A stretch of 64,000 nt of DNA from Rhynchonema sp. JSB1_4 (GCA_030248065.1 JASAMV010003114.1:1-64000); one strand, 5' to 3'. Counted from the stretch's first letter, positions 1 through 12,061 are shown. Numbers and translations: made by a program. The notes: generated from the sequence alone by a model not told the origin.

Positions 1-128
1 ACATATACCTCACTGTAAGTGTTCCCATGCTTGTCAGATGGAAACAAGGCCAATAAGGAGCACTTGCCTAACAATCTGCCCAACGTATACTGTATCCCAC
101 TGCAAGTGTTCTCATGCTTGGGAAAGTC

Positions 129-240
129 CAAGGCCGTACACGAAGAAACACAAGTAGTCCATACAAAAAATACAAGGCCGTACACGAAGAAACACAAGTG
201 TCCACACCAAAATCCAAGGCCGTACACGAAGAAACGCAAC
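129..240. repeat. Three-copy minisatellite, ~43 bp period
   Basis: A unit containing AAGGCCGTACACGAAGAAAC occurs three times, starting near 129, 173 and 215, with different short linkers between copies. The copies are nearly identical, so the duplication is local and recent. No function is seen. Confidence 0.85.
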
Positions 241-664
241 ACGTCTGCCAGAAAATTCGCATACGTTTTCAGCAAGGTTGTCACGCTGTGACGTCTATTC
301 CAATCTCAGTGACGCAAGTAGCACATGTTTCCCAATTGGCTATCATTCGTGTTTTGTAATAATGTCACAAACCAGCATTAGAGACCGTTCCGAAGCTGCA
401 ACAATCGAATCGGTCAAATTTGGCAAATGTAGAATGAACAACACTGGTATCTGGAACAAAGAAGCAGACAAGAAGTGAACAGAGATCTTTTCAATTCCTT
501 CACCATCTTGAGAAACACACAGACTGCGTTTGTGCCAACGTGTTGAGGTGCTGATGAGCTCTCCGAATCAAACCTAGAACTCTGACTTTCTTCTTAGTCG
601 AACACGATTTTGTCTTGGTATTGATTTCTGCTGCATCTGTCTTTCATATTTCAAATTCTGATTA

Positions 665-952
665 TTGCATGTCGCTGATCACGTTTTTTGCGTGTTGCTG
701 CTGCGCTTGTCCTTGAGGTTTCGAGTTCCACCTCAAATCAATGACGTTTACAATGCGGTTGAGGATGCTGATCAGAGGCGCGCCTCAAGTTACGATCAGC
801 TTGGTCTGTGGTATTCGCGAGCATCTACGCGTTTGGGACGTGCTGTTGTTGTGGTTGCGGGGGTCGGGGCGCGACGGGGTCACCACCACCACTGCCTTAC
901 TACTGGCTCAAACCTGCGGATGGCACTTTGAGCTCACAGATCGGGAATAATA
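665..952 (+). CDS. Possible terminal coding exon, unknown gene
   Basis: Two overlapping + frames stay open through a stretch that is more GC-rich than its surroundings. One reads with codon-like composition and tyrosines spaced as DVYNAV and YDQLGLWY, then a His run (HHHH). An AT-rich AATAATAAATTAATT run follows at about 945 and could serve as a polyadenylation signal. No domain is recognised, no convincing upstream exon is in the window, and the two frames cannot be separated by eye. It could be the last exon of a gene extending off the left edge, or noncoding DNA. Confidence 0.25.
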
Positions 953-2690
953 AATTAATTAATGTCACCGAATCGCACAACCTACATGCCTGAATGCCAG
1001 AATTGTTACTCTCGGGGCTTATTTGGAGTTGGGATGTCTTTGTTTGAATTGAGATATGACAAATAATTTTGTAAATCGAGCCCCTGTATATTAACGTATG
1101 GAACATTTTGATGAAAACGACAGTAGATGTGGTCTGCATCGAAAGCCCAATTCCAAATAAGGCTCAGAGAATCAAACGACAATAATATGTTACAGCTTTC
1201 ATAAAAGTCACACATAGACCGAAATTACAGAAGGGCTCGCACTTGACGAGCCGAAATTAAACTGCACCTGCAATTCATACCAACTTCAAAATAAGTTAGT
1301 TTTCGCCTTTTGGCGTTTAGGGTTCAGCCATATTTGTGCATGCCCTAGTACAAAATAATCACAGAATTCATGCTTTCAAAGAACGAGAGAAATCAAAACC
1401 CTGGGGCAAAGGCATTTTAAAAATTTCCCGACAATGAAACACTTATACGTATGCCTAAAAGGAATAACAAAATAGTAGCGCAGACAGAAGACTACAACTG
1501 ACAGGTAACAAGCAACAGCAATTTGAAAAGAAAAAATAAAATTTTTGACAGAACAAGAACATTCGAGATGATGATGAACCGCGACATGTGCCAAATATAA
1601 TGAAACAAATACTGTTTCCTACGAGTGCACAAATAAATATGTTCATAAATCTAGAACATGTAAAGGCAAACTACACCAACACGAGCCCGATTTCGAAGGT
1701 GGTGTTTAGTCAAAACGAACAGAAAAAAAATCATCATGATCCAGTTTGTACCTTTCAACGTGTAACATTTCCCAGATCAGCCGCCAATGTTAGAATGTTT
1801 CACTATACTGCCGGGTGCGAAATCGAGCTGATTTTGGTATTGTTTGCCAATACATAAAATACCTTGCAAAACCAACATAATCTAATCAAAAAAATTACGG
1901 AATACCTGGTTTCCACCTGCCTGTGTCATCGCGATGTAAGCTGTTTGAAGCAATCCTCGATGTTCACCCTTGATTGATGACATTTCAGCCTTTACGAGTT
2001 TGTTGCGATTGGTCAATGTTGTATCATTCGAACATAACATATGTGTATGTAGATTGATCGGAAACGCGCGGGAGAGCCTGCAAATGGAAAATTAGTGTTC
2101 GCTATACAGTTAATGTTTCGGACAATCCCAAATAACACAGGCAGGGCACACAACTGAGCCAAGCATCAATGGAACCAACGGCGAATGCAGGGAGCATAGT
2201 GGCCGTGCCCCTTTTTGTCTAATTGGCCCCTGAAGAGGGCACCGTTTTAGAAGGAAGAAGAAAAAATGACCCCTACGTCGTTGGGTTTGCACTGTAATAA
2301 AAGTCCAAAAGCCTTCAAAAGTCTCAAAACGTTTGAAACGCAGTTTCAAAAGTCCACAAATCATCGCGCGCTCCGCGCGTCAGATGCACCTATTTTCAAT
2401 GAAATTTGGCGTTTGTGTGCACAAAAACTGCCGACTTTTTGCGAATTGAAACATTTTCAAACAAACAAACATTTGAAACATTATTATTTGGTGCGAAAGA
2501 AGCCACATGCTAAACAAGCACTAGATAGATAAAAATGACTTTCCCATTTTTGAAAACTGGAACAAGCACCAGACAAAAATTACTTTTTGGATTTGGTCCC
2601 TCCCTTGGCCAAAGCCTTGGATCCGCCACTGCGTGGAACCCTATTTATGCGGGCAGTTGACAACAAGGGCCGTTTTAATTGTATGATACT
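953..2690. other. Intergenic, no gene seen
   Basis: AT-rich sequence with only short random ORFs. It contains one dispersed repeat (1660-1745, described separately) and one GCGCGC-type palindrome at 2364-2379. I see no exon with splice signals. Confidence 0.6.
1660..1745 (+). repeat. Dispersed repeat, copy 1 (second copy 19376-19462)
   Basis: About 85 bp containing ACACGAGCCCGATTTCGAAG followed by GTGGTGT and a TCAAAACGAA core. It recurs at 19376-19462 with about 85 percent identity by eye. It begins with TGTAAAGGCA, like the ends of the 300-bp inverted-repeat family at 17214, 19014 and 62001, but no matching right end is found. It may be a truncated relative. Confidence 0.7.
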
Positions 2691-2693
2691 CTA

Positions 2694-3008
2694 TAGCAAG
2701 AAGGGAATATGCCCAAAGGGCATGAAACCAGGATATGCAACCTGATGAAACTGCATACAAGTTTGATCCTGGTAAATTTTGGATCATGAATTCCGCACTA
2801 CAGGAAGAAGCAGTCTTTATTCAAAATATTGGAAACACACCGATCAAAAAGTGATCCGCACGCGTGTTTCCAATATGCTGAATAAAGGCTGCTTCTCCCC
2901 TCTAGTGCGGAATTCATGATCCAAATTTCTATAGTAGCAAACTTTTTTGCAGTTTGATCAGGTTGCATATTCTGGTTTCATGCCCTTTAGGCATATTTCT
3001 TTCTTGTA
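2694..3008. mobile_element. Foldback (hairpin) element, ~150-bp arms
   Basis: The left arm (about 2697-2846) and right arm (about 2862-3006) are near-perfect reverse complements. Both contain AAAGGGCATGAAACCAG or its complement at the outer end, and TCATGAATTCCGCACTA near the middle. The loop is only about 15 bp. The whole unit could fold into one long hairpin, as in nonautonomous foldback elements. No clear target duplication was identified, so the superfamily is open. Confidence 0.8.
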
Positions 3009-3102
3009 TCCACATTGTATACCGTGAAACGCTACACTCCAGGACAAATAAAACTCGTTCAAGCAAAACATATAAAAAATCCAAAAAAATCAAAAACATT
3101 TA

Positions 3103-3180
3103 GTGGTCAGTTGTGGGATTGAACCCTGATCTTTTGGGTTTGACTCACGGGCGCTGGACCTCTCGGCCACGCACGTTGTT
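3103..3180 (-). tRNA. tRNA-like sequence (Pol III A and B boxes), probably degenerate or a SINE head
   Basis: On the minus strand there is a good A box (TGGCCGAGAGG, complement at 3159-3169). It is followed about 34 bp later by a B box (GGTTCAATCCC, complement at 3115-3125) and then T runs. The A-box context GTGGCCGAG is typical of Leu and Ser tRNAs. A proper 5-bp anticodon stem and a paired acceptor stem could not be drawn, so no anticodon is assigned. A tRNA pseudogene or tRNA-derived SINE fits better than a functional tRNA. Confidence 0.45.
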
Positions 3181-3619
3181 AGAGCAGCGCTCATGAAGAG
3201 GCCGTATCAACACAATGAAGTTTGACCGCAGCACTATCACGTGTGCTGCATGCACAGGCCTGGCTGTGTAAGCACAAGTTATCGTTATTTTAGAGATGAA
3301 TAACATTTGGTTAGTGTTGTTTTCATGCGCGCCGACTCAAAAAACGCACATTGGCCATGATTTTTGCTTCTAAGAAACAACACTTTTAGTACTCAAGTCA
3401 TAGTCGTGGTCTGGAACCGGTCTCAGACGTCGGGCCATGAAGTCCACAATGGCACCATCATGTTACTCGGGTACGAAAAACCTATATGCGATATTAACAT
3501 TTCCGATGTCAGGTAACGTCTGGGTAACATTTTTGAATTCGCGCAATATAAAGAATGATGCATATGTCGCTTAGCACTACCGTGCTGGCTCCGATAATAC
3601 CTCCAGATATTCTACCACG
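3181..3619. other. Noncoding spacer before the satellite array
   Basis: No gene, repeat or exon signal was recognised in this stretch. Confidence 0.5.
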
Positions 3620-6600
3620 GTGTAAACAAATTGCAACACCACAACCAACAACAAAACCCATCTAAATTAAAAATCAGCGGAAAACGAAGAAGAAATTCCA
3701 TGTCAGCTCACCAAGTTTGTGCTGCAAACTGCAAAACCGGCATCACTACGCCAATGAGCGTTGATGTGAAATTGAATACGAATATAGAGGCCACCATGAA
3801 GTTTGGATCGGGGCTGCGCTGATCCTGAAGAACAGTGTTCTTTCTGCAGCAATGTTGGAATGAAAGCACTTATTGAAGGCGGATCTCTGGTGCATTCGCA
3901 CTGACGATGCCCCGGTGCACCACCCATCTGTGAAAGAAGGTTGAAACGAGCAATGCAGAAACCGCTGCACAAACTCAAGTTCAAATTGATGTTTTGCGAG
4001 ATGTGTAAAAGTTTGTTCATTTGTGTTGAGGAACCAAAAAATGACAAGATGTGCCTCTGTGCTGCATTTTTGCACACACAACGCCGCGCGCCAAGCGGAC
4101 ACATAATATGCCCGGGACTGTACCCAATGTGCAAATAAATTGCAACACCGCCTAGCCATACTCATACCAATAAAAAAGCAGGAAATGAAGAAGAGATTCC
4201 ATGTCAACTCACCTTTTTTGACGCAAGTTTGAGCTGCAAACTGCAAAACGCCACGCCAGTGAGGGTTGATGTGAGGTTGAATGAGGCCACCATGAAGTTT
4301 GAATCGGGCTGCGCTGATCCTGAAGAACAGGGTTCTTTCTGCAGCAATGTTGGAATGAAAACACTTATTGACGGCGCATCTCTGGTGCATTCGCACTGAC
4401 GATGCCCCGGTGCACCACCCGTCAGTGAAAGAAGGTGAAACGAGCAATGCAGAAACCGTTGCACAAACTCAAGTTCAAATTCATGTTTTGTTATGACGTG
4501 TACTTCGGGATGAGATAGCGAGATGTGTAAAGGTTTGTTCATTTGTGTTGAGGAACCAAAAAATGACAAGCTGTGCCTCTGTGCTGCATCTTTACACACA
4601 CAATGCCGCGCGCCAAGCGGACACATAATATGCCCGGGACTGTACCCAATGTGTAAATAAATTGCAACACCGCCCAATACTCATCCAAATAAAAAAGTAG
4701 AAAATGAAGAAGAAATTCCATGTCAACTCACATTTTCTGAAGCAAAGTTTGTGCTGCAAACTGCAAAGCGCCACGCCAGTGAGGGTTTATGTGAGGTTGA
4801 ATACGAATATAGAGGCCACCAAGAAGTTTGGATCGGGGCTGCGCTGATCCTGAAGAACAGGGTTCTTTCTGCAGCATTGTTGGAATGAAAACACTTATTG
4901 ACGGCGCATCACTGGTGCATTCGCACTGACGATGCCCCGGTGCACCACCAGTCTGTGAAAGAAGGTTGAAACGAGCAATTCAGAAACCGCTGCACAAGCT
5001 CAAGTTCAAATTCATGTTTTGTTGTGACGTGTACTTTGGGATGAGATAGCGAGATGTGTAAAACTTTGTTCATTTGTGTTGAGAAACCAAAAAATGACAA
5101 GCTGTGCCTCTGTGCTGCATCTTTACACACACAATGCCGCGCGCCAAGCGGACACATAATATGCCCGGGACTGTACCCAATGTGCAAATAAATGCAACAC
5201 CGCCTAACTATACTCATACCAATAAAAAAGCAGAAAATGAAGAAGAAACTCCATGTCAACTCACCTTTTTTGACGCAAGTTTGTGCTGCAAACTGGAAAA
5301 CGCCACGCCAGTGAGGGTTGCTGTGAGGTTGAATGAGGCCGCCATGAAGTTTGGATCGGGCTGCGCTGATCCTGAAGAACAGGATTCTTTCTGCAACAAT
5401 GTTGGAATAAAAAGCACTTATTGACGGCGCATCTCTGGTGCATTCGCACTGACGATGCCCGGTGCACCACCCATCTGTGAAAGAAGGTTGAAACGAGCAA
5501 TGCAGAAACCGCTGCACAAACTCAAGTTCAAATTGATGTTTTGCGAGATGTGTAAAAGTTTGTTCATTTGTGTTGAGGAACCAAAAAAGGACAAGCTGTA
5601 CCTCTGTGCTGCATTTTTGCACACACAACGCCGCGCGCCAAGCGGACACATAATATGCCCGGGACTGTACCCAATGTGTAAATAAATTGCAACACCGCCC
5701 AATACTCATCCAAATAAAAAAGTAGAAAATGAAGAAGAAATTCCATGTCAACTCACATTTTCTGAAGCAAAGTTTGTGCTGCAAACTGCAAAGCGCCACG
5801 CCAGTGAGGGTTTATGTGAGGTTGAATACGAATATAGAGGCCACCAAGAAGTTTGGATCGGGGCTGCGCTGATCCTGAAGAACAGGGTTCTTTCTGCAGC
5901 ATTGTTGGAATGAAAACACTTATTGACGGCGCATCACTGGTGCATTCGCACTGACGATGCCCCGGTGCACCACCAGTCTGTGAAAGAAGGTTGAAACGAG
6001 CAATGCAGAAACCGCTGCACAAACTCAAGTTCAAATTCATGTTTTGTTGTGACGTGTACTTTGGGATGAGATAGCGAGATGTGTAAAGATTTGTTCATTT
6101 GTGTTGAGGAACCAAAAAAATGACAAGCTGTGCCTCTGTGCTGCACCTTTACACACACAACGCCGCGCGCCAAGCGGACACATAATATGCCCGGGACTGT
6201 ACCCAATGTGGAAATAAATTGCAACACCGCCTAACGCCTAACTCATACCAATAAAAAAGCAGAAAATGAAGAAGAAATTCCATGTCAACTCACATTTTTG
6301 ACGCAAGTTTGTGCTGCAAACTGCAAAACGCCACGCCAGTGAGGGTTGATGTGAGGTTGAATGAGGCCACATGAAGTTTGGATCGGGGCTGCGCTGATCC
6401 TGAAGAACAGGGTTCTTTCTGCAGCAATCTTGGAATGAAAGCACTTATTGACGGCGCATCTCTGGTGCATTCGCACTGACGATGCCCCGGTGCACCGCCC
6501 GTCTGTGAAAGAAGGTTGAAACGAGCAATGCAGAAACCGCTGCACAAACTCAAGTTCGAATTCATGTTTTTTTACTTACTTTGCGAGATGTGTAAAAGTT

Positions 6601-9600
6601 TGTTCATTTGTGATGAGGAACACCAAAAAGTGACAAGCTGAGCCTCGGTGCTGCATCTTTACACACACAACGCCGCGCGCCAAACGGACACATAACATGC
6701 CCGGAACTGAAACCAATGTGCAAATAAATTGCAACACCGCCCAACTACAATACTCATCCCAATAAAAAAAGCAGAAAATGAAGAAGAAATTCCATGTCAA
6801 CTCACATTTTCTGAAGCAAAGTTTGTGCTGCAAACTGCAAAGCGCCACGCCAGTGAGGGTTTATGTGAGGTTGAATACGAATATAGAGGCCACCAAGAAG
6901 TTTGGATCGGGGCTGCGCTGATCCTGAAGAACAGGGTTCTTTCTGCAGCATTGTTGGAATGAAAACACTTATTGACGGCGCATCACTGGTGCATTCGCAC
7001 TGACGATGCCCCGGTGCACCACCAGTCTGTGAAAGAAGGTTGAAACGAGCAATGCAGAAACCGCTGCACAAACTCAAGTTCAAATTCATGTTTTGTTGTG
7101 ACGTGTACTTTGGGATGAGATAGCGAGATGTGTAAAAGTTTGTTCATTTGTGTTGAGAAACCAAAAAATGACAAGCTGTGCCTCTGTGCTGCATCTTTAC
7201 ACACACAATGCCGCGCGCCAAGCGGACACATAATATGCCCGGGACTGTACCCAATGTGCAAATAAATGCAACACCGCCTAACTATACTCATACCAATAAA
7301 AAAGCAGAAAATGAAGAAGAAACTCCATGTCAACTCACCTTTTTTGACGCAAGTTTGTGCTGCAAACTGGAAAACGCCACGCCAGTGAGGGTTGCTGTGA
7401 GGTTGAATGAGGCCGCCATGAAGTTTGGATCGGGCTGCGCTGATCCTGAAGAACAGGATTCTTTCTGCAACAATGTTGGAATAAAAAGCACTTATTGACG
7501 GCGCATCTCTGGTGCATTCGCACTGACGATGCCCCGGTGCACCACCCATCTGTGAAAGAAGGTTGAAACGAGCAATGCAGAAACCGCTGCACAAACTCAA
7601 GTTCAAATTGATGTTTTGCGAGATGTGTAAAAGTTTGTTCATTTGTGTTGAGGAACCAAAAAATGACAAGCTGTACCTCTGTGCTGCATTTTTGCACACA
7701 CAACGCCGCGCGCCAAGCGGACACATAATATGCCCGGGACTGTACCCAATGTGCAAATAAATTGCAACACCGCCCAACTACAATACTCATACCAATAAAA
7801 AAAGCAGAAGATGAAGAAGAAATTCCATGTCAACTCACCTTTTTGACGCAAGCTTGTGCGGCAAACTGCAAAACGCCACGCCAGTGAGGGTTGATGTGAG
7901 GTTGAATGAGGCCACATGAAGTTTGGATCGGGGCTGCGCTGATCCTGAAGAACAGGGTTCTTTCTGCAGCAATGTTGGAATGAAAGCACTTACTGACGGC
8001 ACAACTCTGGTGCATACGCACTGACGATGCCCCGGTGCACCGCCCGTCTGTGAAAGAAGGTTGAAACGAGCAATGCAGAAACCGCTGCACAAACTCAAGT
8101 TCAAATTCATGTTTTTTTGTGACGTGTACTTCGGGATGAGATAGCGAGATGTGTAAAAGTTTGTTCATTTGTGTTGAGGAACCAAAAAATGACAAGCTGT
8201 GCCTCTGTGCTGCATTTTTGCACACACAACGCCGCGCGCCAAGCGGACACATAATATGCCCGGGACTGTACCCAATGTGCAAATAAATTGCAACACCGCC
8301 TAACGATACTCATACCAATAAAAAAGCAGAAAATGAAGAAGAAATTCCATGTCAACTCACATTTTCTGAAGCAAAGTTTGTGCTGCAAACTGCAAAGCGC
8401 CACGCCAGTGAGGGTTTATGTGAGGTTGAATACGAATATAGAGGCCACCAAGAAGTTTGGATCGGGGCTGCGCTGATCCTGAAGAACAGGGTTCTTTCTG
8501 CAGCATTGTTGGAATGAAAACACTTATTGACGGCGCATCACTGGTGCATTCGCACTGACGATGCCCCGGTGCACCACCAGTCTGTGAAAGAAGGTTGAAA
8601 CGAGCAATGCAGAAACCGCTGCACAAACTCAAGTTCAAATTCATGTTTTGTTGTGACGTGTACTTTGGGATGAGATAGCGAGATGTGTAAAAGTTTGTTC
8701 ATTTGTGTTGAGAAACCAAAAAATGACAAGCTGTGCCTCTGTGCTGCATCTTTACACACACAATGCCGCGCGCCAAGCGGACACATAATATGCCCGGGAC
8801 TGTACCCAATGTGCAAATAAATGCAACACCGCCTAAATATACTCATACCAATAAAAAAGCAGAAAATGAAGAAGAAACTCCATGTCAACTCACCTTTTTT
8901 GACGCAAGTTTGTGCTGCAAACTGGAAAACGCCACGCCAGTGAGGGTTGCTGTGAGGTTGAATGAGGCCGCCATGAAGTTTGGATCGGGCTGCGCTGATC
9001 CTGAAGAACAGGATTCTTTCTGCAACAATGTTGGAATAAAAAGCACTTATTGACGGCGCATCTCTGGTGCATTCGCACTGACGATGCCCGGTGCACCACC
9101 CATCTGTGAAAGAAGGTTGAAACGAGCAATGCAGAAACCGCTGCACAAACTCAAGTTCAAATTGATGTTTTGCGAGATGTGTAAAAGTTTGTTCATTTGT
9201 GTTGAGGAACCAAAAAATGACAAGCTGTACCTCTGTGCTGCATTTTTGCACACACAACGCCGCGCGCCAAGCGGACACATAATATGCCCGGGACTGTACC
9301 CAATGTGCAAATAAATTTCAACACCGCCTAACGATACTCATACCAATAAAAAAGCAGAAAATGAAGAAGAAATTCCATGTCAACTCACCTTTTTTGACGC
9401 AAGTTTGAGCTGCAAACTGCAAAACGCCACGCCAGTGAGGGTTGATGTGAGGTTGAATGAAGCCACCATGAAGTTTGGATCGGGCTGCGCTGATCCTGAA
9501 GAACAGGGTTCTTTCTGCAGCAATGTTGTACTTTAAACACTTATTGACGGCGCATCTCTGGTGCATTCGCACTGACGATGCCCCGGTGCACCACCCGTCT

Positions 9601-10620
9601 GTGAAAGAAGGTTGAAACGAGCAATGCAGAAACCGCTGCACAAACTCAAGTTCAAATTCATGTTTTGTTGTGACGTGTACTTCGGGATGAGATAGCGAGA
9701 TGTGTAAAGATTTGTTCACTTGTGTTGAGGAACCAAAAAATGACAAGCTGTGCCTCTGTGCTGCACCTTTACACACACAACGCCGCGCGCCAAGCGGACA
9801 CATAATATGCCCGGGACTGTACCCAATGTGGAAATAAATTGCAACACAGCCTAACGCCTAACTCATACCAATAAAAAAGCAGAAAATGAAGAAGAAATTC
9901 CATGTCAACTCACATTTTTGACGCAAGTTTGAGCTGCAAACTGCAAAACGCCACGCCAGTGAGGATTGATGTGAGGTTGAATGAGGCCACCATGAAGTTT
10001 GGATCGGGCTGCGCTGATCCTGAAGAACAGGGTTCTTTCTGCAGCAATGTTGCAATGAAAGCTATTAACGGCGCATCTCCTGTGCATTCGCACTGACGAT
10101 GCCCCGGTGCATCACCCGTCTGTGAAAGAAGGTTGAAACCAGCAATGCAGAACCCGCTGCACAAACTCAAGTTCAAATTCATGTTTTGTTGTGACGTGTA
10201 TAGTCCAGCCACGAACTCATGAGACGACATATTTTGAAGTTGACTTGTGCGGATCCAATAATGTTCCGGTTCCACGTATTTCGGAAATGAAAGAAAGAGA
10301 AACGCATGTATTGTTTAAAAACGCGCTATCCACCTCAATGCGTAAATTCCCTTTTGACTCCCAAAACATTTGTGTGTTGAACGACGTTGCTGTTCGCGCA
10401 AGCGCGCTGTCAGCCAGCTGGAACTTGTCATCATGTGTCTCTCGGCCCAATCTCTTTCTTTTGATTGCGAAAACCCTTGTAACCGGTGCATTTTTGAATC
10501 TGGCCATGCAAGCTTTAAAAACAGGCGTCTCATGAGCTTGTGGTTGGACTATACTTCGGGATGAGATAGCGAGATGTGTAAAAGTTTGTTCCTTTGTGTT
10601 GAGGAATCAAGTGACAAACT
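3620..10620. repeat. Satellite array, ~13 units of ~0.52 kb
   Basis: The landmark TTATTGACGGCGCATC (or a close variant) occurs near 3867, 4369, 4900, 5419, 5923, 6445, 6968, 7494, 7988, 8521, 9048, 9540 and 10063, giving unit lengths of about 492-533 bp. Units fall into types told apart by indels. One type carries GGTTGAATACGAATATAGAG; others carry GGTTGAATGAGGCC, with or without one missing base. Adjacent type pairs recur as near-identical blocks (5104-5424, 7178-7498 and 8733-9053 match each other), which shows recent block amplification. Long minus-strand ORFs inside are composition artefacts: they end at unit-specific indels and match no domain. The array is cut at 10200 by a small transposon and resumes at 10552. 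Confidence 0.95.
10201..10551. mobile_element. Tc1/mariner-like MITE inserted in the satellite (family member 1)
   Basis: This 351-bp insertion splits one satellite unit between GACGTGTA and TACTTCGGG. Intact units read GACGTGTACTTCGGG, so the target TA was duplicated. The ends are near-perfect inverted repeats of about 26 bp (TAGTCCAGCCACGAACTCAT and the complement of ATGAGCTTGTGGTTGGACTA). A related full copy lies at 38849-39208 and a partial copy near 60868-61015. No transposase is encoded. TA duplication and CAGT-type ends place it near Tc1/mariner; the family name is inference. Confidence 0.9.
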
Positions 10621-10624
10621 GTGC

Positions 10625-10808
10625 CAGGGTTGGGAAAAAAAATTTTTTTAACCAAGTTTTTTATTTAAGTTTGAAAAACCTTTTTTAAAGTCTTTGATTC
10701 GGAGGAAGTTGACCAAATTTTCCTAACAACGCGCAAAAACGCGAAATTTTAGATTTTAAATTAAAAAAATTAAACGTGAAATTTTCAAAAAAATTTTGCC
10801 CAACCCTG
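10625..10808. mobile_element. hAT-like MITE with CAGGGTTGGG ends
   Basis: A 184-bp A/T-run-rich unit bounded by CAGGGTTGGG and CCCAACCCTG. It is flanked by AACTGTGC (10617-10624) and AGCTGTGC (10809-10816), an 8-bp target duplication with one mismatch. The interrupted sequence is satellite (intact units read AAGCTGTGCCTCTGTG), which confirms an insertion. CAGGG ends with 8-bp duplications are the hAT pattern. The same ends bound 47312-47765. Confidence 0.85.
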
Positions 10809-10835
10809 AGCTGTGCTTCTGTGTGACTCATGAAA

Positions 10836-11670
10836 GAGACCTGGCAGAAAGACTACCTGGCACACTTGGACTGTGAAACAGAGCCAAACCAAGTCATTGC
10901 CAATAAATACACATGCACTAAGAAAATATTGGCTGATTAAGGTCGTCAACGCAAATAGTCAACTCCAGTACGCAGGCAGTCCCAAAATAGAGAATATGCA
11001 CGTGGCCATGGGGCCGAGTTGACCACGAGATTTGACGATGTGCTTTGACGACATGAATATAAGCCAAGATGATAAGCGAAAAGTATGCTTCCTTCTAGAT
11101 AGAATATCGGAGAACATCGGTATAGTGTTGTTGCAACGAAGTGAACAGAGGATGTCAATTGGCGCTTGATGTTTCACGTTGTATTGACTGTCGGCTTATC
11201 GAACGAATAGCATTTGGGGCAGGCTGAAAGTGTAAGGGTAAGATTGTGTGCCAAAATTACAATACATATTGCTATATGCCATCGAAGACTGTACATACTG
11301 TGTACAGTATCGTATGTCATATGGACAGGTTGGTCTCTGATTTACGTACGCGCCACACACATGTAAAATCCGACTACGCGTAGTCCACCTTCTTTATGGT
11401 GACATGATATGAACCGACCATTTTTGTCACCGTAAAGAACATCCACTATTACAGTGGTAAATGCGACGTTAACGGCAGATTTGGTGACCAAAATAGTCTT
11501 GAATTACCGGAGTCTTCCACCTAAGGACTCCCTAGTCATAGTGGAATTTGGAAAACGGAAATGAAAATATTTTCAATGTCCAAGTTTTCCATAATTTCCA
11601 CTTTAAAATGGAAATAAAACAAAACAATGCAAAATCTAACAAATCCGTGGTCGAAATTTGAGCGAAACAG
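10836..11670. other. Noncoding spacer
   Basis: No exon is recognised. The stretch holds one copy (11046-11071) of a motif built around TGAATATAAGCCAA that recurs at 33414-33440. The flanking CGTCAAC-type repeats are also shared with that site. Confidence 0.5.
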
Positions 11671-11679
11671 AAAATGTGA

Positions 11680-11770
11680 GGCCCCCGGAATAGAGCCCCC
11701 CGTAATAGAGCCCCCAAAATGGGGTCAGTGAGTTAATAGAGCCCCCTTCTATTTAGGTTTTTACGGTATC
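11680..11770. repeat. Terminal segment of the AATAGAGCCCCC transposon family
   Basis: Several copies of AATAGAGCCCCC lie in tandem with GGGGTCAGTGAG, next to TTTACGGTAT. The same arrangement, forward or reversed, occurs at 13948-14040, 14660-14762 and 16745-16865. It is read as the subterminal repeat zone of one element family. The other end of this copy was not identified. Confidence 0.6.
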
Positions 11771-12061
11771 TCCCCCTCCGAAAAAACGGGAGGGTCCGCT
11801 ATCTCCCCCATCGGACCAGGAACTACACTGCTACTTACTGTGCCGGCCGAGCTAGGAGGGGAACAAAATTTCTTAGGTCTAAATATTGATGAAAATGCAC
11901 TCTAAAACGCGATTTTTCGCCTACTTGGAGTGAAAAATACCGATTTTATGTCATTTTGAGCCAAAAATCGCAACTTACTGTACCAGCCGCCGGGCGGCGA
12001 CCTACCTACTGTACCAGGATGGAGCGTCAACCTTCCTACCTACCTAGGGGGACCCCCACCC

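Noticed and set aside
129..240. Regularly spaced repeats considered as a CRISPR array
   Set aside because: Only three copies, short non-unique linkers, and a clearly eukaryotic context. A minisatellite explains it.
4909..5799. Long minus-strand open frame (296 codons) and many similar ones across 3.7-9.8 kb
   Set aside because: They lie in tandem satellite units, are shuffled by unit-specific indels, show no domain and recur in several frames at once. Open frames here follow from repeat composition.
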